Assembly (NCBI RefSeq): GCF_015291745.1
Contig: NZ_CP030059.1
Span: 7,281,501-7,345,500 of the forward strand
Length of the DNA: 64,000 bases
Source: Bradyrhizobium sp. CCBAU 53351
GTDB taxonomy: Bacteria; Pseudomonadota; Alphaproteobacteria; Rhizobiales; Xanthobacteraceae
Direction of reading: 5' to 3'
Below the pieces are notes generated by a model that made no database searches, was not told where the DNA came from, and saw nothing but the letters and a program-made list of their open reading frames with translations. Each line of letters opens with the position of its first letter. Within the stretch, counting starts at the first letter, position 1. A program made the translations under genes and the position numbers. Of the stretch, positions 9,284 to 18,279 are shown one piece after another.

Positions 9284-12076
9284 ATGGACAGCGTCGCGAC
9301 TGAGCACAAGGCCGAGGTGGACGAGCGTTTCGATACTGCGCGGATCACCGCCGCCGTCGATGCGCTTGTCGAAAAGCATGGGGGACGCGAAGACGCGTTC
9401 CGCACGGCCATGGCGCAATTGCTCAAGGCCGAGCTGGTCGCGGCGCGCGCCGCGGCGCAGGACATCCTTCTGAAGGACCGCCACGGCCGCCGCTGCGCCG
9501 AGCGGCTCTGTCACGTCCAGGACGAGATCATCCGCATCCTGTATTCGGCGGCGACCCGTCATCTCTACCGTTCGCCGATCCCGAGCGGCGCCGAGCGCAT
9601 GGCGGTGGTCGCGACCGGCGGCTACGGCCGCGGCCTGATGGCGCCCGAATCCGACATCGATCTCTTATTCATCCTGCCCTACAAGCAGACCGCCTGGGGC
9701 GAGCAGGTCGCCGAAGCCATCCTCTACTGCCTGTGGGACATGGGGCTGAAGGTCGGCCACGCCACGCGCTCGGTGGACGAATCGATCCGGCAGGCACGCG
9801 GCGACATGACGATCCGCACCGCCATCCTGGAGACCCGCTTCCTGACCGGCGACAAGCCGCTCTACGACGAGCTGGTCGCGCGCTTCGACAAGGAGGTGGT
9901 GCAGGGCACCGCGTCGGAATTCGTCACCGCAAAGCTCGCCGAGCGCGAGGAGCGCCATCGGCGCGGCGGCCAGTCGCGCTATCTGGTCGAGCCCAACGTC
10001 AAGGACGGCAAGGGCGCCTTGCGCGACCTGCACACGCTGTTCTGGATCGCCAAATACGTCTACCGCGTGCGCGACACCGACGAGTTGGTCGAGCGCGGGG
10101 TGTTCGACGCGCAGGAATATCGCAGCTTCCGCCGCTGCGCCGACTTCCTGTGGTCGGTGCGCTGCAATCTGCATTTCTATTCTGGTCGCGCCGAAGAACG
10201 CCTCTCCTTCGACCTCCAGCGCGAGATCGCGGTACGGCTCGGCTACACCTCGCATCCCGGCATGCAGGACGTCGAGCGCTTCATGAAGCATTATTTCCTT
10301 GTCGCCAAGGAGGTCGGCAACCTCACCGCCATCCTCTGCGCCAAGCTCGAGGACCAGCAGGCCAAGCCCGCGCCGGTGTTGAGCCGGATGATGGCGCGGC
10401 TGCGGCCGACCGCGGCGAAACGGCGCGTCCCCGACAGCGACGACTTCATCGTCGACAACAACCGCATCAACGTCGCAGCCCCGGATGTCTTCAAGCACGA
10501 TCCGGTCAATCTGATCCGGATCTTCCGGCTCGCGCAGAAGAACAACCTCGCCTTCCATCCGGACGCGATGCGCGACGTCACGCGCTCGCTCGGCCTGATC
10601 AATGCGCAAATGCGCGAAAATCCCGAGGCCAACCGGCTGTTCATGGAGATCCTGACCTCCGACAACGCCGAGATCGTGCTGCGGCGGATGAACGAGACCG
10701 GTGTGCTCGGCCACTTCATCCGCGCCTTCGGCAAGATCGTCTCGATGATGCAGTTCAACATGTATCATCACTACACCGTTGACGAGCATCTGATCCGCTG
10801 CATCGGCTTCCTCCAGGACATCGAGCGCGGCGGCGTCGAGGAGTTCACGCTCGCCAGCGATCTGATGCGCAAGACGCGGCCCGAGCACCGCGCGGTGATC
10901 TATATCGCCACGTTGCTGCATGACGTCGCCAAGGGCCGGCCGGAGGACCACTCGATCGCCGGCGCCAAGGTCGCGCGCCGGCTCTGCCCGCGGCTCGGCT
11001 TCAGCCCGGCCGACACCGAGCTCATCGCCTGGCTGATCGAGGAGCATCTGACGATGTCCACGGTCGCGCAGTCGCGCGACCTCTCGGATCGCAAGACCAT
11101 CGAGAATTTCGCAGCCGTGGTGCAGTCGGTCGAGCAGATGAAGCTCCTGACGATCCTGACCACCGCGGACATTCGCGGCGTCGGTCCGGGCGTGTGGAAC
11201 GGCTGGAAGGCGCAGCTGCTGCGCTCGCTGTATTATGAGACCGAGCCGGTGCTCACAGGCGGCTTCTCGGAGGTCGACCGGGGCAAACGTCTTGCGTCCG
11301 CCCACGCAGAATTCCGCATGGCCTTCGCAGAATGGCCGGCGGAGGAGCTCGACGCCTATATCGGCCGGCACTATCCGGCCTATTGGCTCAAGGTCGAGCT
11401 GCCGCGAAAAATCCGCCACGCGCGCTTCGTCCGCTCCAGCGAGCAGGCCGGCCACAAGCTCGCGATCAATGTCGGCTTCGACGAGGTGCGCGGCGTCACC
11501 GAGCTCACGATCTTCGCGGCCGACCATCCCTGGCTGCTGTCGATCATCGCGGGCGCCTGCGCCTCGGCCGGCGCCAACATCGTCGACGCCCAGATCTACA
11601 CCACGACCGACGGCCGCGCGCTCGACACGATCTCGATCTCCCGGGAATACGACCGCGACGAGGACGAGGGACGGCGCGCCACCCGCATCGGCGAGATGAT
11701 CGAGGACGTGCTGGAAGGCAAGCTGCGTCTGCCCGAGGTGGTGGCCCGCCGCACCGTGCGCAGCAAGGCAAAACCCTTCGTGATCGAGCCGGAAGTGACC
11801 ATCAACAACCAATGGTCCGACCGCTACACCGTGATCGAGGTCTCGGGCCTCGACCGGCCCGGCCTGCTCTACGAGCTGACCACCGCGATCTCCAAGCTCA
11901 ACCTCAACATTGCGTCAGCTCACGTCGCGACCTTCGGCGAGCGAGCGCGCGACGTGTTCTACGTCACCGACCTCCTCGGCGCCCAGATCAGCGCACCGAC
12001 ACGCCAGGCCGCGATCAAGAGCGCGCTGACCCATGTGATGGCCGGCGACAAGGCGGTTGCGGCGCCGGCGGCGTGA
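9284..12076 (+). CDS. glnD: Bifunctional [protein-PII] uridylyltransferase GlnD
   Basis: Main nitrogen sensor of proteobacteria: it uridylylates PII proteins when glutamine is low and removes UMP when glutamine is high. 930 residues, the usual length. The nucleotidyltransferase motif GGYGRGLMAPESDIDLLF occupies about 112-129, with metal-binding D124 and D126. An HD domain for deuridylylation lies at about 490-610 (HHYTVDEHLI, LLHDVAKGRPEDH). Two C-terminal ACT domains that sense glutamine are at about 740-810 and 845-925. The start follows GGTGAGGC. It is alone on its strand here; the murJ and trpS neighbours common in rhizobia are absent on the 3' side. Confidence 0.97.
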   Translation: MDSVATEHKAEVDERFDTARITAAVDALVEKHGGREDAFRTAMAQLLKAELVAARAAAQDILLKDRHGRRCAERLCHVQDEIIRILYSAATRHLYRSPIPSGAERMAVVATGGYGRGLMAPESDIDLLFILPYKQTAWGEQVAEAILYCLWDMGLKVGHATRSVDESIRQARGDMTIRTAILETRFLTGDKPLYDELVARFDKEVVQGTASEFVTAKLAEREERHRRGGQSRYLVEPNVKDGKGALRDLHTLFWIAKYVYRVRDTDELVERGVFDAQEYRSFRRCADFLWSVRCNLHFYSGRAEERLSFDLQREIAVRLGYTSHPGMQDVERFMKHYFLVAKEVGNLTAILCAKLEDQQAKPAPVLSRMMARLRPTAAKRRVPDSDDFIVDNNRINVAAPDVFKHDPVNLIRIFRLAQKNNLAFHPDAMRDVTRSLGLINAQMRENPEANRLFMEILTSDNAEIVLRRMNETGVLGHFIRAFGKIVSMMQFNMYHHYTVDEHLIRCIGFLQDIERGGVEEFTLASDLMRKTRPEHRAVIYIATLLHDVAKGRPEDHSIAGAKVARRLCPRLGFSPADTELIAWLIEEHLTMSTVAQSRDLSDRKTIENFAAVVQSVEQMKLLTILTTADIRGVGPGVWNGWKAQLLRSLYYETEPVLTGGFSEVDRGKRLASAHAEFRMAFAEWPAEELDAYIGRHYPAYWLKVELPRKIRHARFVRSSEQAGHKLAINVGFDEVRGVTELTIFAADHPWLLSIIAGACASAGANIVDAQIYTTTDGRALDTISISREYDRDEDEGRRATRIGEMIEDVLEGKLRLPEVVARRTVRSKAKPFVIEPEVTINNQWSDRYTVIEVSGLDRPGLLYELTTAISKLNLNIASAHVATFGERARDVFYVTDLLGAQISAPTRQAAIKSALTHVMAGDKAVAAPAA

Positions 12077-12162
12077 GTTTTCCTCATGTCCGGACTGGCC
12101 GCGGTGCGGCGCCCGGATTGAGAAGGGAAGAGGCCGGCAGGCCACGCCTTCCCCTCTCCTGA

Positions 12163-13062
12163 TCATCGCACCGACCCTTGTCCGGAAAGTCGTAGCGCGT
12201 TCACTAGCGCCGACAACGCAGCCGGTTGATGCTGACGACTGGGATAGTACAAGAAGAAGCCGGGAATTGGCGGCGTCCAGTCCTCCAGCACCCTGATAAG
12301 GCGGCGCTGCGCAACATACCCGGCGACCTGCTCCTCATAGGCGAGTCCGACACCAACCCCGGCGAGCGCCGCCTGGATCACCAGGTGAGTATCGTCAATG
12401 ATCAGCGGGCCGTTCACGTTGATCGTGACCGACTTTCGACCCTGCTCGAACTCCCACCGATATGGACCGCTCGCAAGACGCAAGGTAATGCACCGATGAT
12501 CGTTAAGGTCCTTTGGATTTTCGGGAATGCGTCGTGAAGCGAAATATCGCGGCGAACCTACGACCGCCAGCCGCAGGTCGGGCGTGAGACGAACCGCGAT
12601 CATGTCCTTTTGGATGTACTCGCCAAGCTGAATACCGGCATCGAACTCGCCCGCCACAAGATCCACGGGACCAGTGACGGTGACAATGTCCAGAACGATG
12701 TCAGGGTAGGCCTCAGCGAAAGCTCTCAGCCGCGGCAATAAGACCATCACGGCGGCCGATCGTGACATCACGATTCGAAGGCGGCCTTGGGGCCGACGCC
12801 GAACGCTTCGGGCCTTGTCGAGGGCCTGACGAATTTGCTCGAGGGCCGGAGACAAGTCTTCCAAAAGGGCTGCCCCGGCGGCGGTCGGCGCAACGCTCTT
12901 AGTCGTTCGGGCGAGCAGCTTCAACTCTAGCCGCTGCTCCAGTCTCCGGATTGTATGGCTCAAGGCAGATTGGGATACACCGAGCTTTATCGCAGCGCGT
13001 GTAAAGCTTCGTTCGTTGGCTACGACCGCAAACGCGGCGAGTTCGTTCATTTCGTTGGTCAT
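12163..13062 (-). CDS. LysR family transcriptional regulator
   Basis: 299 residues: an N-terminal winged helix-turn-helix (about 5-62, with RSFTRAAIKLGVSQSALSHT) and a periplasmic-binding-like effector domain from about 90. It resembles regulators of small redox or drug-response genes. It diverges from a small NTF2-fold gene 186 bp away, the classical LysR arrangement, so that gene is the most likely target. The palindrome TTCATGAA lies at 13065-13072, next to the start codon, and is a candidate autoregulatory contact. The effector cannot be deduced. Confidence 0.92.
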   Translation of the reverse strand: MTNEMNELAAFAVVANERSFTRAAIKLGVSQSALSHTIRRLEQRLELKLLARTTKSVAPTAAGAALLEDLSPALEQIRQALDKARSVRRRPQGRLRIVMSRSAAVMVLLPRLRAFAEAYPDIVLDIVTVTGPVDLVAGEFDAGIQLGEYIQKDMIAVRLTPDLRLAVVGSPRYFASRRIPENPKDLNDHRCITLRLASGPYRWEFEQGRKSVTINVNGPLIIDDTHLVIQAALAGVGVGLAYEEQVAGYVAQRRLIRVLEDWTPPIPGFFLYYPSRQHQPAALSALVNALRLSGQGSVR

Positions 13063-13248
13063 CGTTCATGAATATTGCTCACGAGCCTATGCCAAGCAAG
13101 GTATCTAGTTTCATGAGGCACTTTGCCGTAGGTCTTTGCGGGCAACGAGACGACTTGCAGCAGCTTTCCTGAACGCAGGGCAGGTCGAGGCTCAGCACAG
13201 CCGACCGAGCCGCATGAATGAGTCCGGCACGACAACTCGAGGAAGACC

Positions 13249-13617
13249 ATGGACACGGACGTTTCTGCCTTGCGCTCCCTGGCGCAGACCTATTTCGATG
13301 CTGCCTATGAAATGGATGCTGAGAAATTTGCGTCCATATTCCACCCATCGAGTTCCGTGACGAAGGTCGCCGAGGACGGCAATGTCGGCGTGACGCCGAT
13401 TGCGGCCTGGCTGGCAGTGGTCCGCAACATGAAGGCTCCGAAGCAACAGGGCTGCGAGCGCGATGATCAGATCGTGTCGATAGATGTCGAGAGAGAGCTC
13501 GCGCTCTTGAAGGTGAAACTGCAAATTCCGCCGCGTTCCTTCACGGACCTGTTGTCGTGCTTAAAGGTGAATGGAACCTGGAAGATCGTGCAGAAGGTGA
13601 TGACGTCGGAAATCTGA
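13249..13617 (+). CDS. Small NTF2-fold (lumazine-binding-like) protein
   Basis: 122 residues with the pattern of the SnoaL/NTF2-like putative lumazine-binding family: an N-terminal helix LRSLAQTYFDAAYEMDAEKFASIFHPSS, then strands ending in SCLKVNGTWKIVQKVM. Such proteins are small cone-shaped dimers that bind or act on diverse ligands; many are annotated without a known reaction. The ATG follows GGAAGA. It is divergent from the LysR regulator, which probably controls it. Specific function unknown. Confidence 0.8.
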   Translation: MDTDVSALRSLAQTYFDAAYEMDAEKFASIFHPSSSVTKVAEDGNVGVTPIAAWLAVVRNMKAPKQQGCERDDQIVSIDVERELALLKVKLQIPPRSFTDLLSCLKVNGTWKIVQKVMTSEI

Positions 13618-13671
13618 CGAGTTCGGCATAGAGGGAGAACATCCAAGAGATCGCCCGACGATCGCTCGTTC

Positions 13672-14214
13672 TCAAAGGGACTCCCGAATCTTCACCCCCT
13701 CGTGCCGCAGCAGCCAGCGTTTGCGTTCGAGCCCGCCGCCATACTTCACCAGCGAACCATCCGCCCCGATCAGCCGATGACATGGCAGCACCACGCTGAT
13801 CGGATTGGAGCCGTTGGCATGGCCGACGGCGCGAATTGCTTTGGGCAGGTCGATCTTCGCGGCGAGTGCGCCATAGCTCATCGTGGTGCCCGCAGGGATT
13901 TGCGCGAGCGCGGTCCAGACCTTCTGCTGGAACGGGGTGCCGGCGATGCGCCACGCGATGCCCGAGAGCTGGCCGAGATCGCCGTCGAAATAGCCTGACA
14001 GCGCCGTCCGCATGGAAACGGGCGCAGGCCGGTCACGCAGCTCCACCACGCCGTAGTGCAGGCGCAGGAGCTCTCGCATCCGGTGCTCGTAATCATCCCA
14101 ATCCAGCGCGCGCAGCGCGCCTTCCGCGTCGGTGACGAGCAACGCGGTGCCGATCGGCGTCGTCAGGCGATCGAGGCCGAAGCTGACTGAGGATTTGGTT
14201 GACCGACTGGCCAT
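13672..14214 (-). CDS. ogt: Methylated-DNA--[protein]-cysteine S-methyltransferase
   Basis: Suicide repair enzyme that moves alkyl groups from O6-alkylguanine to its own cysteine. The 180-residue protein has the active-site motif PCHR at 144-147 with C145 as acceptor, the FQQKVW helix and the YGALAAKI...IRAVGHANGSNP DNA-binding region, all in family order. The ATG at 14214 gives the usual length; the frame is open well upstream but that part overlaps the divergent gene and reads as noise. No strong ribosome-binding site precedes the start, so an ATG at 14244 is possible. It lacks the Ada N-terminal zinc domain, so it is an Ogt-type stand-alone enzyme. Confidence 0.93.
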   Translation of the reverse strand: MASRSTKSSVSFGLDRLTTPIGTALLVTDAEGALRALDWDDYEHRMRELLRLHYGVVELRDRPAPVSMRTALSGYFDGDLGQLSGIAWRIAGTPFQQKVWTALAQIPAGTTMSYGALAAKIDLPKAIRAVGHANGSNPISVVLPCHRLIGADGSLVKYGGGLERKRWLLRHEGVKIRESL

Positions 14215-14307
14215 TGCGGCACCATTGCATCGAAACACGCCCATCGCACTTGCCATGCCGGCCATGGTAACGTCCACCCGAAAGCTGACGCTTTGGGGGA
14301 GCTCACC

Positions 14308-14670
14308 TTGATTCTGATCGCCAATGTCCTGGTGGCGCTGGTCGCCGCGCTGCACGTCTTCTTCCTGATCCTGGAGATGTTTCTCTGGGACAAGCCACAG
14401 GGCCTGAAGGTGTTTCGCAACACGCCTGAGAAAGCCGAGATCACGAAGGTGCTGGCCGCCAATCAAGGTCTCTATAACGGCTTCCTCGCGGCCGGACTGA
14501 TCTGGGGTCTCGTCCACGGCAACCCGGCCTTCGCGTTCCAGATCAAGGCGTTCTTCCTGCTTTGCGTGATCGTGGCCGGCGCCTATGGCGCCGCGACCGT
14601 CAGCAGCCGCATCCTGATGGTGCAGGCGCTGCCGGCGGCGATCGCGCTGGCGGCGCTGTTCCTGGCTTAG
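14308..14670 (+). CDS. DUF1304 family small membrane protein
   Basis: 120 residues, four membrane segments, with the family block LHVFFLILEMFLW...FRNTPEKAEITKVLAANQGLYNGFLAAGL. The function of the family is unknown. I use a TTG start at 14308 because GGGGGAG ends six bases before it; an in-frame TTG at 14293 overlaps that site. The gene diverges from the alkyltransferase with about 90 bp between. Confidence 0.85.
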   Translation: MILIANVLVALVAALHVFFLILEMFLWDKPQGLKVFRNTPEKAEITKVLAANQGLYNGFLAAGLIWGLVHGNPAFAFQIKAFFLLCVIVAGAYGAATVSSRILMVQALPAAIALAALFLA

Positions 14671-14814
14671 CTTCTGGCCTGAGACGCTACGGCGCAGCGC
14701 CGCGATCCTTGCGCGGCGGCGAACCTTCCTCCACAATCCACGGCAGCGATGGCGACCGTTGCAATCAACGGAAAAAGACCATCGGCGGAAAATTCCGTCT
14801 GGAGGAACACCCAC

Positions 14815-16053
14815 ATGAACAATCGCAGAGCCTTTCTAGCTGCCACGGCGGCGCTCGCCGTCGCGTTCTCCGCGAACCAGGCCCTTGTAAGCCAGGCCTT
14901 CGCGCAGAAGAAATACGACACCGGGGCGAGCGACACCGAGATCAAGATCGGCCAGACGGTGCCGTTCTCCGGCCCCTATTCCGTCTACGCCAATATCGGC
15001 AAGACCCAGGCCGCCTATTTCAAGATGATCAACGATCAGGGCGGCATCAACGGCCGCAAGATCAACCTGATCCAGTATGACGACGCTTATTCGCCGCCGA
15101 AAACGGTCGAGCAGGTGCGCAAGCTGGTCGAGGGCGACGAGGTGTTGTTCACCTTCCAGCTGATCGGCACCGCGGCGAACGCGGCCGTGCAGAAATATCT
15201 GAACGGCAAGAAGGTCCCGCAGTTGCTGGCCTCGACCGGCGCGGCGCGCTTCAACGATCCGCAGAACTATCCCTGGACCATCGCCTACAATCCCAATTAC
15301 GTGTCCGAGGGACGGATCTACGCCAAGTACATTCTCAAGGAGCATCCGAACGCCAAGATTGGCGTGCTCTACCAGAACGACGACATGGGCCGCGACTATC
15401 TCGCGGGCCTCAAGAGCGGCCTCGGCGACAAGGCCAACATGATCGTCGGCGAAGTCTCCTACGAGGTCACCGACCCGACCGTCGACTCCCAGGTGGTCAA
15501 GCTGAAGTCGATGGGTGTCGACGTGTTCTTCGATGCCTCGACGCCGAAATTCGCGGCGCAGGCGATCAAGAAGCTGGCCGACCTCGGCTGGACGCCGGTG
15601 CACATCCTCGACATCAATGCGAGCCCGATCTCGGCGACGCTGAAGCCGGCCGGCCTCGACATCTCCAAGGGCATCATCTCGACCCAATATGGCAAGGAGC
15701 CGAGCGATCCGCAGTGGAAGGACGATCCCGGCGTGAAGGCCTTCTTCGCCTTCATGGACAAGTACTTCCCGGAAGGCGACAAGCTCAACACCGTCAACAC
15801 CTATGCCTATTCGGTGGCGGAGTTGCTGGTGCAGGTCCTGAAGCAATGCGGCGACGACTTGACGCGTGAGAACATCATGAAGCAGGTCGCCAACATCAAG
15901 AACTTCACGCCGAGCTTCGCGCTCCCCGGCATCAAGATCAACACCGGGCCGAACGACTTCCGCGTCAACAAGCAGATGCAGATGATGAAGTTCAACGGCG
16001 AACGCTGGGAGCTGTTCGGACCGATCATCGAGGACACGGGACCGTCGGGCTAG
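14815..16053 (+). CDS. Branched-chain-amino-acid-type ABC substrate-binding protein (copy 1)
   Basis: Periplasmic type I binding protein of the LivJ/HAAT class, 412 residues. The signal peptide ends near residue 30 (QALVSQAFA). The start at 14815 follows GGAGGAAC. Ligand-pocket segments such as GQTVPFSGPYSVYA and YDDAYSPPK are present. A close paralogue follows directly at 16323. No permease or ATPase is nearby, so both must share a transporter encoded elsewhere or act as receptors. Ligand class probably amino acids, amides or aromatic acids. Confidence 0.93.
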   Translation: MNNRRAFLAATAALAVAFSANQALVSQAFAQKKYDTGASDTEIKIGQTVPFSGPYSVYANIGKTQAAYFKMINDQGGINGRKINLIQYDDAYSPPKTVEQVRKLVEGDEVLFTFQLIGTAANAAVQKYLNGKKVPQLLASTGAARFNDPQNYPWTIAYNPNYVSEGRIYAKYILKEHPNAKIGVLYQNDDMGRDYLAGLKSGLGDKANMIVGEVSYEVTDPTVDSQVVKLKSMGVDVFFDASTPKFAAQAIKKLADLGWTPVHILDINASPISATLKPAGLDISKGIISTQYGKEPSDPQWKDDPGVKAFFAFMDKYFPEGDKLNTVNTYAYSVAELLVQVLKQCGDDLTRENIMKQVANIKNFTPSFALPGIKINTGPNDFRVNKQMQMMKFNGERWELFGPIIEDTGPSG

Positions 16054-16322
16054 CGAGACCCGGATACCTCGCCTCTGCCCGGACAGAGCACGTAACGGAC
16101 GCTCGCCCTCCCCGGGGTGCGGGCGTCCTGCTTTCCGCGGCTGGCCGCGCCGTCAACCATACCTGAAGGTCCCAGCGTCGGTTCGACTAAAGTCACTTTC
16201 GTGACCAGCATGTAATCTTGCGTCGCAGCAGAGCCTCCGCCACACTCCCGCCCCGCGATGACGTCCGCCGCCGACGGGGCGATGGAAAGATCGTCCGCGA
16301 TAACAAACCGAGGAAATTGCGA

Positions 16323-17549
16323 ATGAGGAACGGATTTTTGCATCTGGTCACTGGCACGGCGCTCGCTTTGGCGCTGTCGGTCTCGGCGGCCAATGCCCAG
16401 AAGAAATATGACCCCGGCGCGTCGGACACCGAAATCAAGATCGGTCAGACCAACCCGTTCAGCGGTCCCGCCTCCGCTTATGCCACGATCGGCAAGACCC
16501 AGGCCGCTTACTTCAAGATGATCAACGATCAGGGCGGCATCAACGGCCGCAAGATCAACCTGATCCAGTATGACGACGCCTATTCGCCCCCGAAGGCCGT
16601 GGAGCAGGTGCGCAAGCTGGTCGAGAGCGACGAGGTGCTGCTGACCTTCCAGCTTCTCGGCACCCCCTCGAACGCGGCCGTGCAGAAATATCTCAACGCC
16701 AAGAAGGTGCCGCAACTCTTCGCGGCCACTGGCGCATCGAAGTTCACCGACCCCAAGAACTTCCCCTGGACGATGGGCTTCAATCCCAACTACTTCGTCG
16801 AAGGCCGCATCTACGGCCAGTACATCATCAAGAATCATCCGAACGCGAAGGTCGGCGTCCTCTACCAGAACGACGATCTCGGAAAAGACTATCTGAACGG
16901 CATCAAGGCCGGGCTTGGAGACAAGGCCTCCAGCATGATCGTCGCGGAAGCTTCCTACGAGGTGTCCGATCCCACCGTCGATTCACAGATCCTCAAGATC
17001 AAGTCGGCAGGCGCCGATTTGTTCTTCAGCGCCACGACGCCGAAACAGGCCGCACAGGCGATCAAGAAGATCGCCGAGCTCGACTGGCACCCCGTGCATA
17101 TTCTCGACATCAACGCCACTTCGGTCGGCGCCGTGATGAAGCCCGCTGGACTTGAAGCATCCAAGGGCGTGATCAGCGTCAACTATGGCAAGGATCCGCT
17201 CGATCCGAGCTGGAAGGATGATCCGGGCATGAAGAAATATTTCGAGTTCATGGCCAAGTACTATCCGGACGGCGACAAGGATTCGAGCTTCAACAGCTAC
17301 GGCTACTCGACCTCGCAGTTGATGGCCTACGTGCTCCAGAAATGCGGCGACAACCTGACCCGCGAGAACGTCATGAAGGTCGCCACCAGCCTGAAGGACG
17401 TTGAACTCGACCTGTCGCTGCCCGGCATCAAGGCCAATACGTCGCCGACCGACTACCGCGTCAACAAGCAGCTTCAGATGATGAAGTTCAACGGCGAGCG
17501 CTGGGAGCTGTTCGGCCCGATCCTGGAGGATGCGGGTCCGGCGGGTTAG
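16323..17549 (+). CDS. Branched-chain-amino-acid-type ABC substrate-binding protein (copy 2)
   Basis: 408 residues, tandem paralogue of the preceding gene, collinear almost throughout after the signal peptide (cleavage after about residue 25, VSAANA). Identity is highest at the N-terminal ligand lobe and at the C-terminus (FNGERWELFGPI); the signal peptides and the middle differ more. At the DNA level a tract of about 100 bp (15001-15105 against 16490-16594) is nearly identical including third codon positions. The start follows GAGGAAA. It has its own 270-bp upstream region, so it may be expressed separately from copy 1. Confidence 0.93.
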   Translation: MRNGFLHLVTGTALALALSVSAANAQKKYDPGASDTEIKIGQTNPFSGPASAYATIGKTQAAYFKMINDQGGINGRKINLIQYDDAYSPPKAVEQVRKLVESDEVLLTFQLLGTPSNAAVQKYLNAKKVPQLFAATGASKFTDPKNFPWTMGFNPNYFVEGRIYGQYIIKNHPNAKVGVLYQNDDLGKDYLNGIKAGLGDKASSMIVAEASYEVSDPTVDSQILKIKSAGADLFFSATTPKQAAQAIKKIAELDWHPVHILDINATSVGAVMKPAGLEASKGVISVNYGKDPLDPSWKDDPGMKKYFEFMAKYYPDGDKDSSFNSYGYSTSQLMAYVLQKCGDNLTRENVMKVATSLKDVELDLSLPGIKANTSPTDYRVNKQLQMMKFNGERWELFGPILEDAGPAG

Positions 17550-17577
17550 TTCTCAAGAACGCTGCCTCAACGACGTC

Positions 17578-17656
17578 ATGCCCGGGCTTGTCCCGGGCAT
17601 CCACGTTCTTGGAGGCGCGAAAGGAAGTCGTGGATGGCCGGGTCAAGCCCGGCCAT
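17578..17656. repeat. Pair of palindromic hairpins
   Basis: Two 23-bp hairpins, one around CCCGGGCTTGTCCCGGG (17578-17600) and one around GGCCGGGTCAAGCCCGGCC (17634-17656), each flanked by ATG/CAT. They lie between the convergent binding-protein and DUF1330 genes. The second resembles the hairpin at 45061-45083. Confidence 0.7.
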
Positions 17657-17686
17657 GACGACCACGAGAGATCGGTCCAACGGCAT

Positions 17687-18112
17687 TCACGCCGGGATCT
17701 CGCCAAAATTCTTCCCCACGGGCAGCACCGCGTGCCGGATCAGGCGGGAATCCTCCACCGCGGCCTGGCGATGTTTCACGGCTTCGCGATAAACGGGGTC
17801 GCGGATCATCTCGACGAAGGCGGCGACGCTCGGATACTCCGCGATGAAGCAATGGTCCCAGCGTTCGTCCTGCGGGCCGATCAGCATCAGCTCGAACCTG
17901 CCCTGCCAGACGATGCGGCCGCCGAGGCGTTCGAACACCGGGCCGCTCTCGCGGCCATAGGCCGCGTAGGCTTCCGCGCCGCTCGCCTTGCGTCCGTCCG
18001 GATAGGCCGCCTCTTTCCGCAACCGCACCAGGTTGAGCATATGGATCGGGCCGGGACGGTCGTTCTCCCGGAACTGCGCAAAAATCTCCTTGGTCGGATC
18101 GATATGGCCCAT
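17687..18112 (-). CDS. DUF1330 domain protein
   Basis: 141 residues with a ferredoxin-like dimeric alpha/beta barrel pattern: PIHMLNLVRLRKEA...GAEAYAAYGRESGPVFERLGGRIVW and AEYPSVAAFVEMIRDPVYREAVKHR. Members of this family are small and mostly without assigned reaction; the fold is shared with monooxygenases and dehydratases that bind hydrophobic ligands. The start at 18112 follows GGGAGCG. It diverges from the penicillin-binding protein gene and converges on the tandem binding-protein genes. Confidence 0.85.
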   Translation of the reverse strand: MGHIDPTKEIFAQFRENDRPGPIHMLNLVRLRKEAAYPDGRKASGAEAYAAYGRESGPVFERLGGRIVWQGRFELMLIGPQDERWDHCFIAEYPSVAAFVEMIRDPVYREAVKHRQAAVEDSRLIRHAVLPVGKNFGEIPA

Positions 18113-18204
18113 GAGCGCTCCCTCTTCTTGATGCCGGCGATCTTAGCTTTGCCGCCGAGGATGCGGAACAGCGGGGTGCGAATGCCCCACCTCCTAATCA
18201 CGCG

Positions 18205-18220
18205 TTAACGCCGGGGTAAC
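18205..18220. promoter_or_regulatory. Possible CtrA-like site upstream of the PBP gene
   Basis: TTAA, seven bases, GTAAC: one mismatch from the alphaproteobacterial CtrA pattern TTAA-N7-TTAAC. It lies about 65 bp before the start of a cell-wall gene, a plausible cell-cycle target. Pattern match only. Confidence 0.25.
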
Positions 18221-18279
18221 CGGGCCTTAAACAGCGACCGCTAGCGTGCGACGGGGCGGGCTGACCGGGCGTTTTGCGT

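Noticed and set aside
9665..11812. A 715-codon open frame antisense to glnD
   Set aside because: Its composition (Asp/Arg/His/Ala-rich) is the usual product of reading GC-rich genes backwards, no ribosome-binding site supports it and glnD is beyond doubt.
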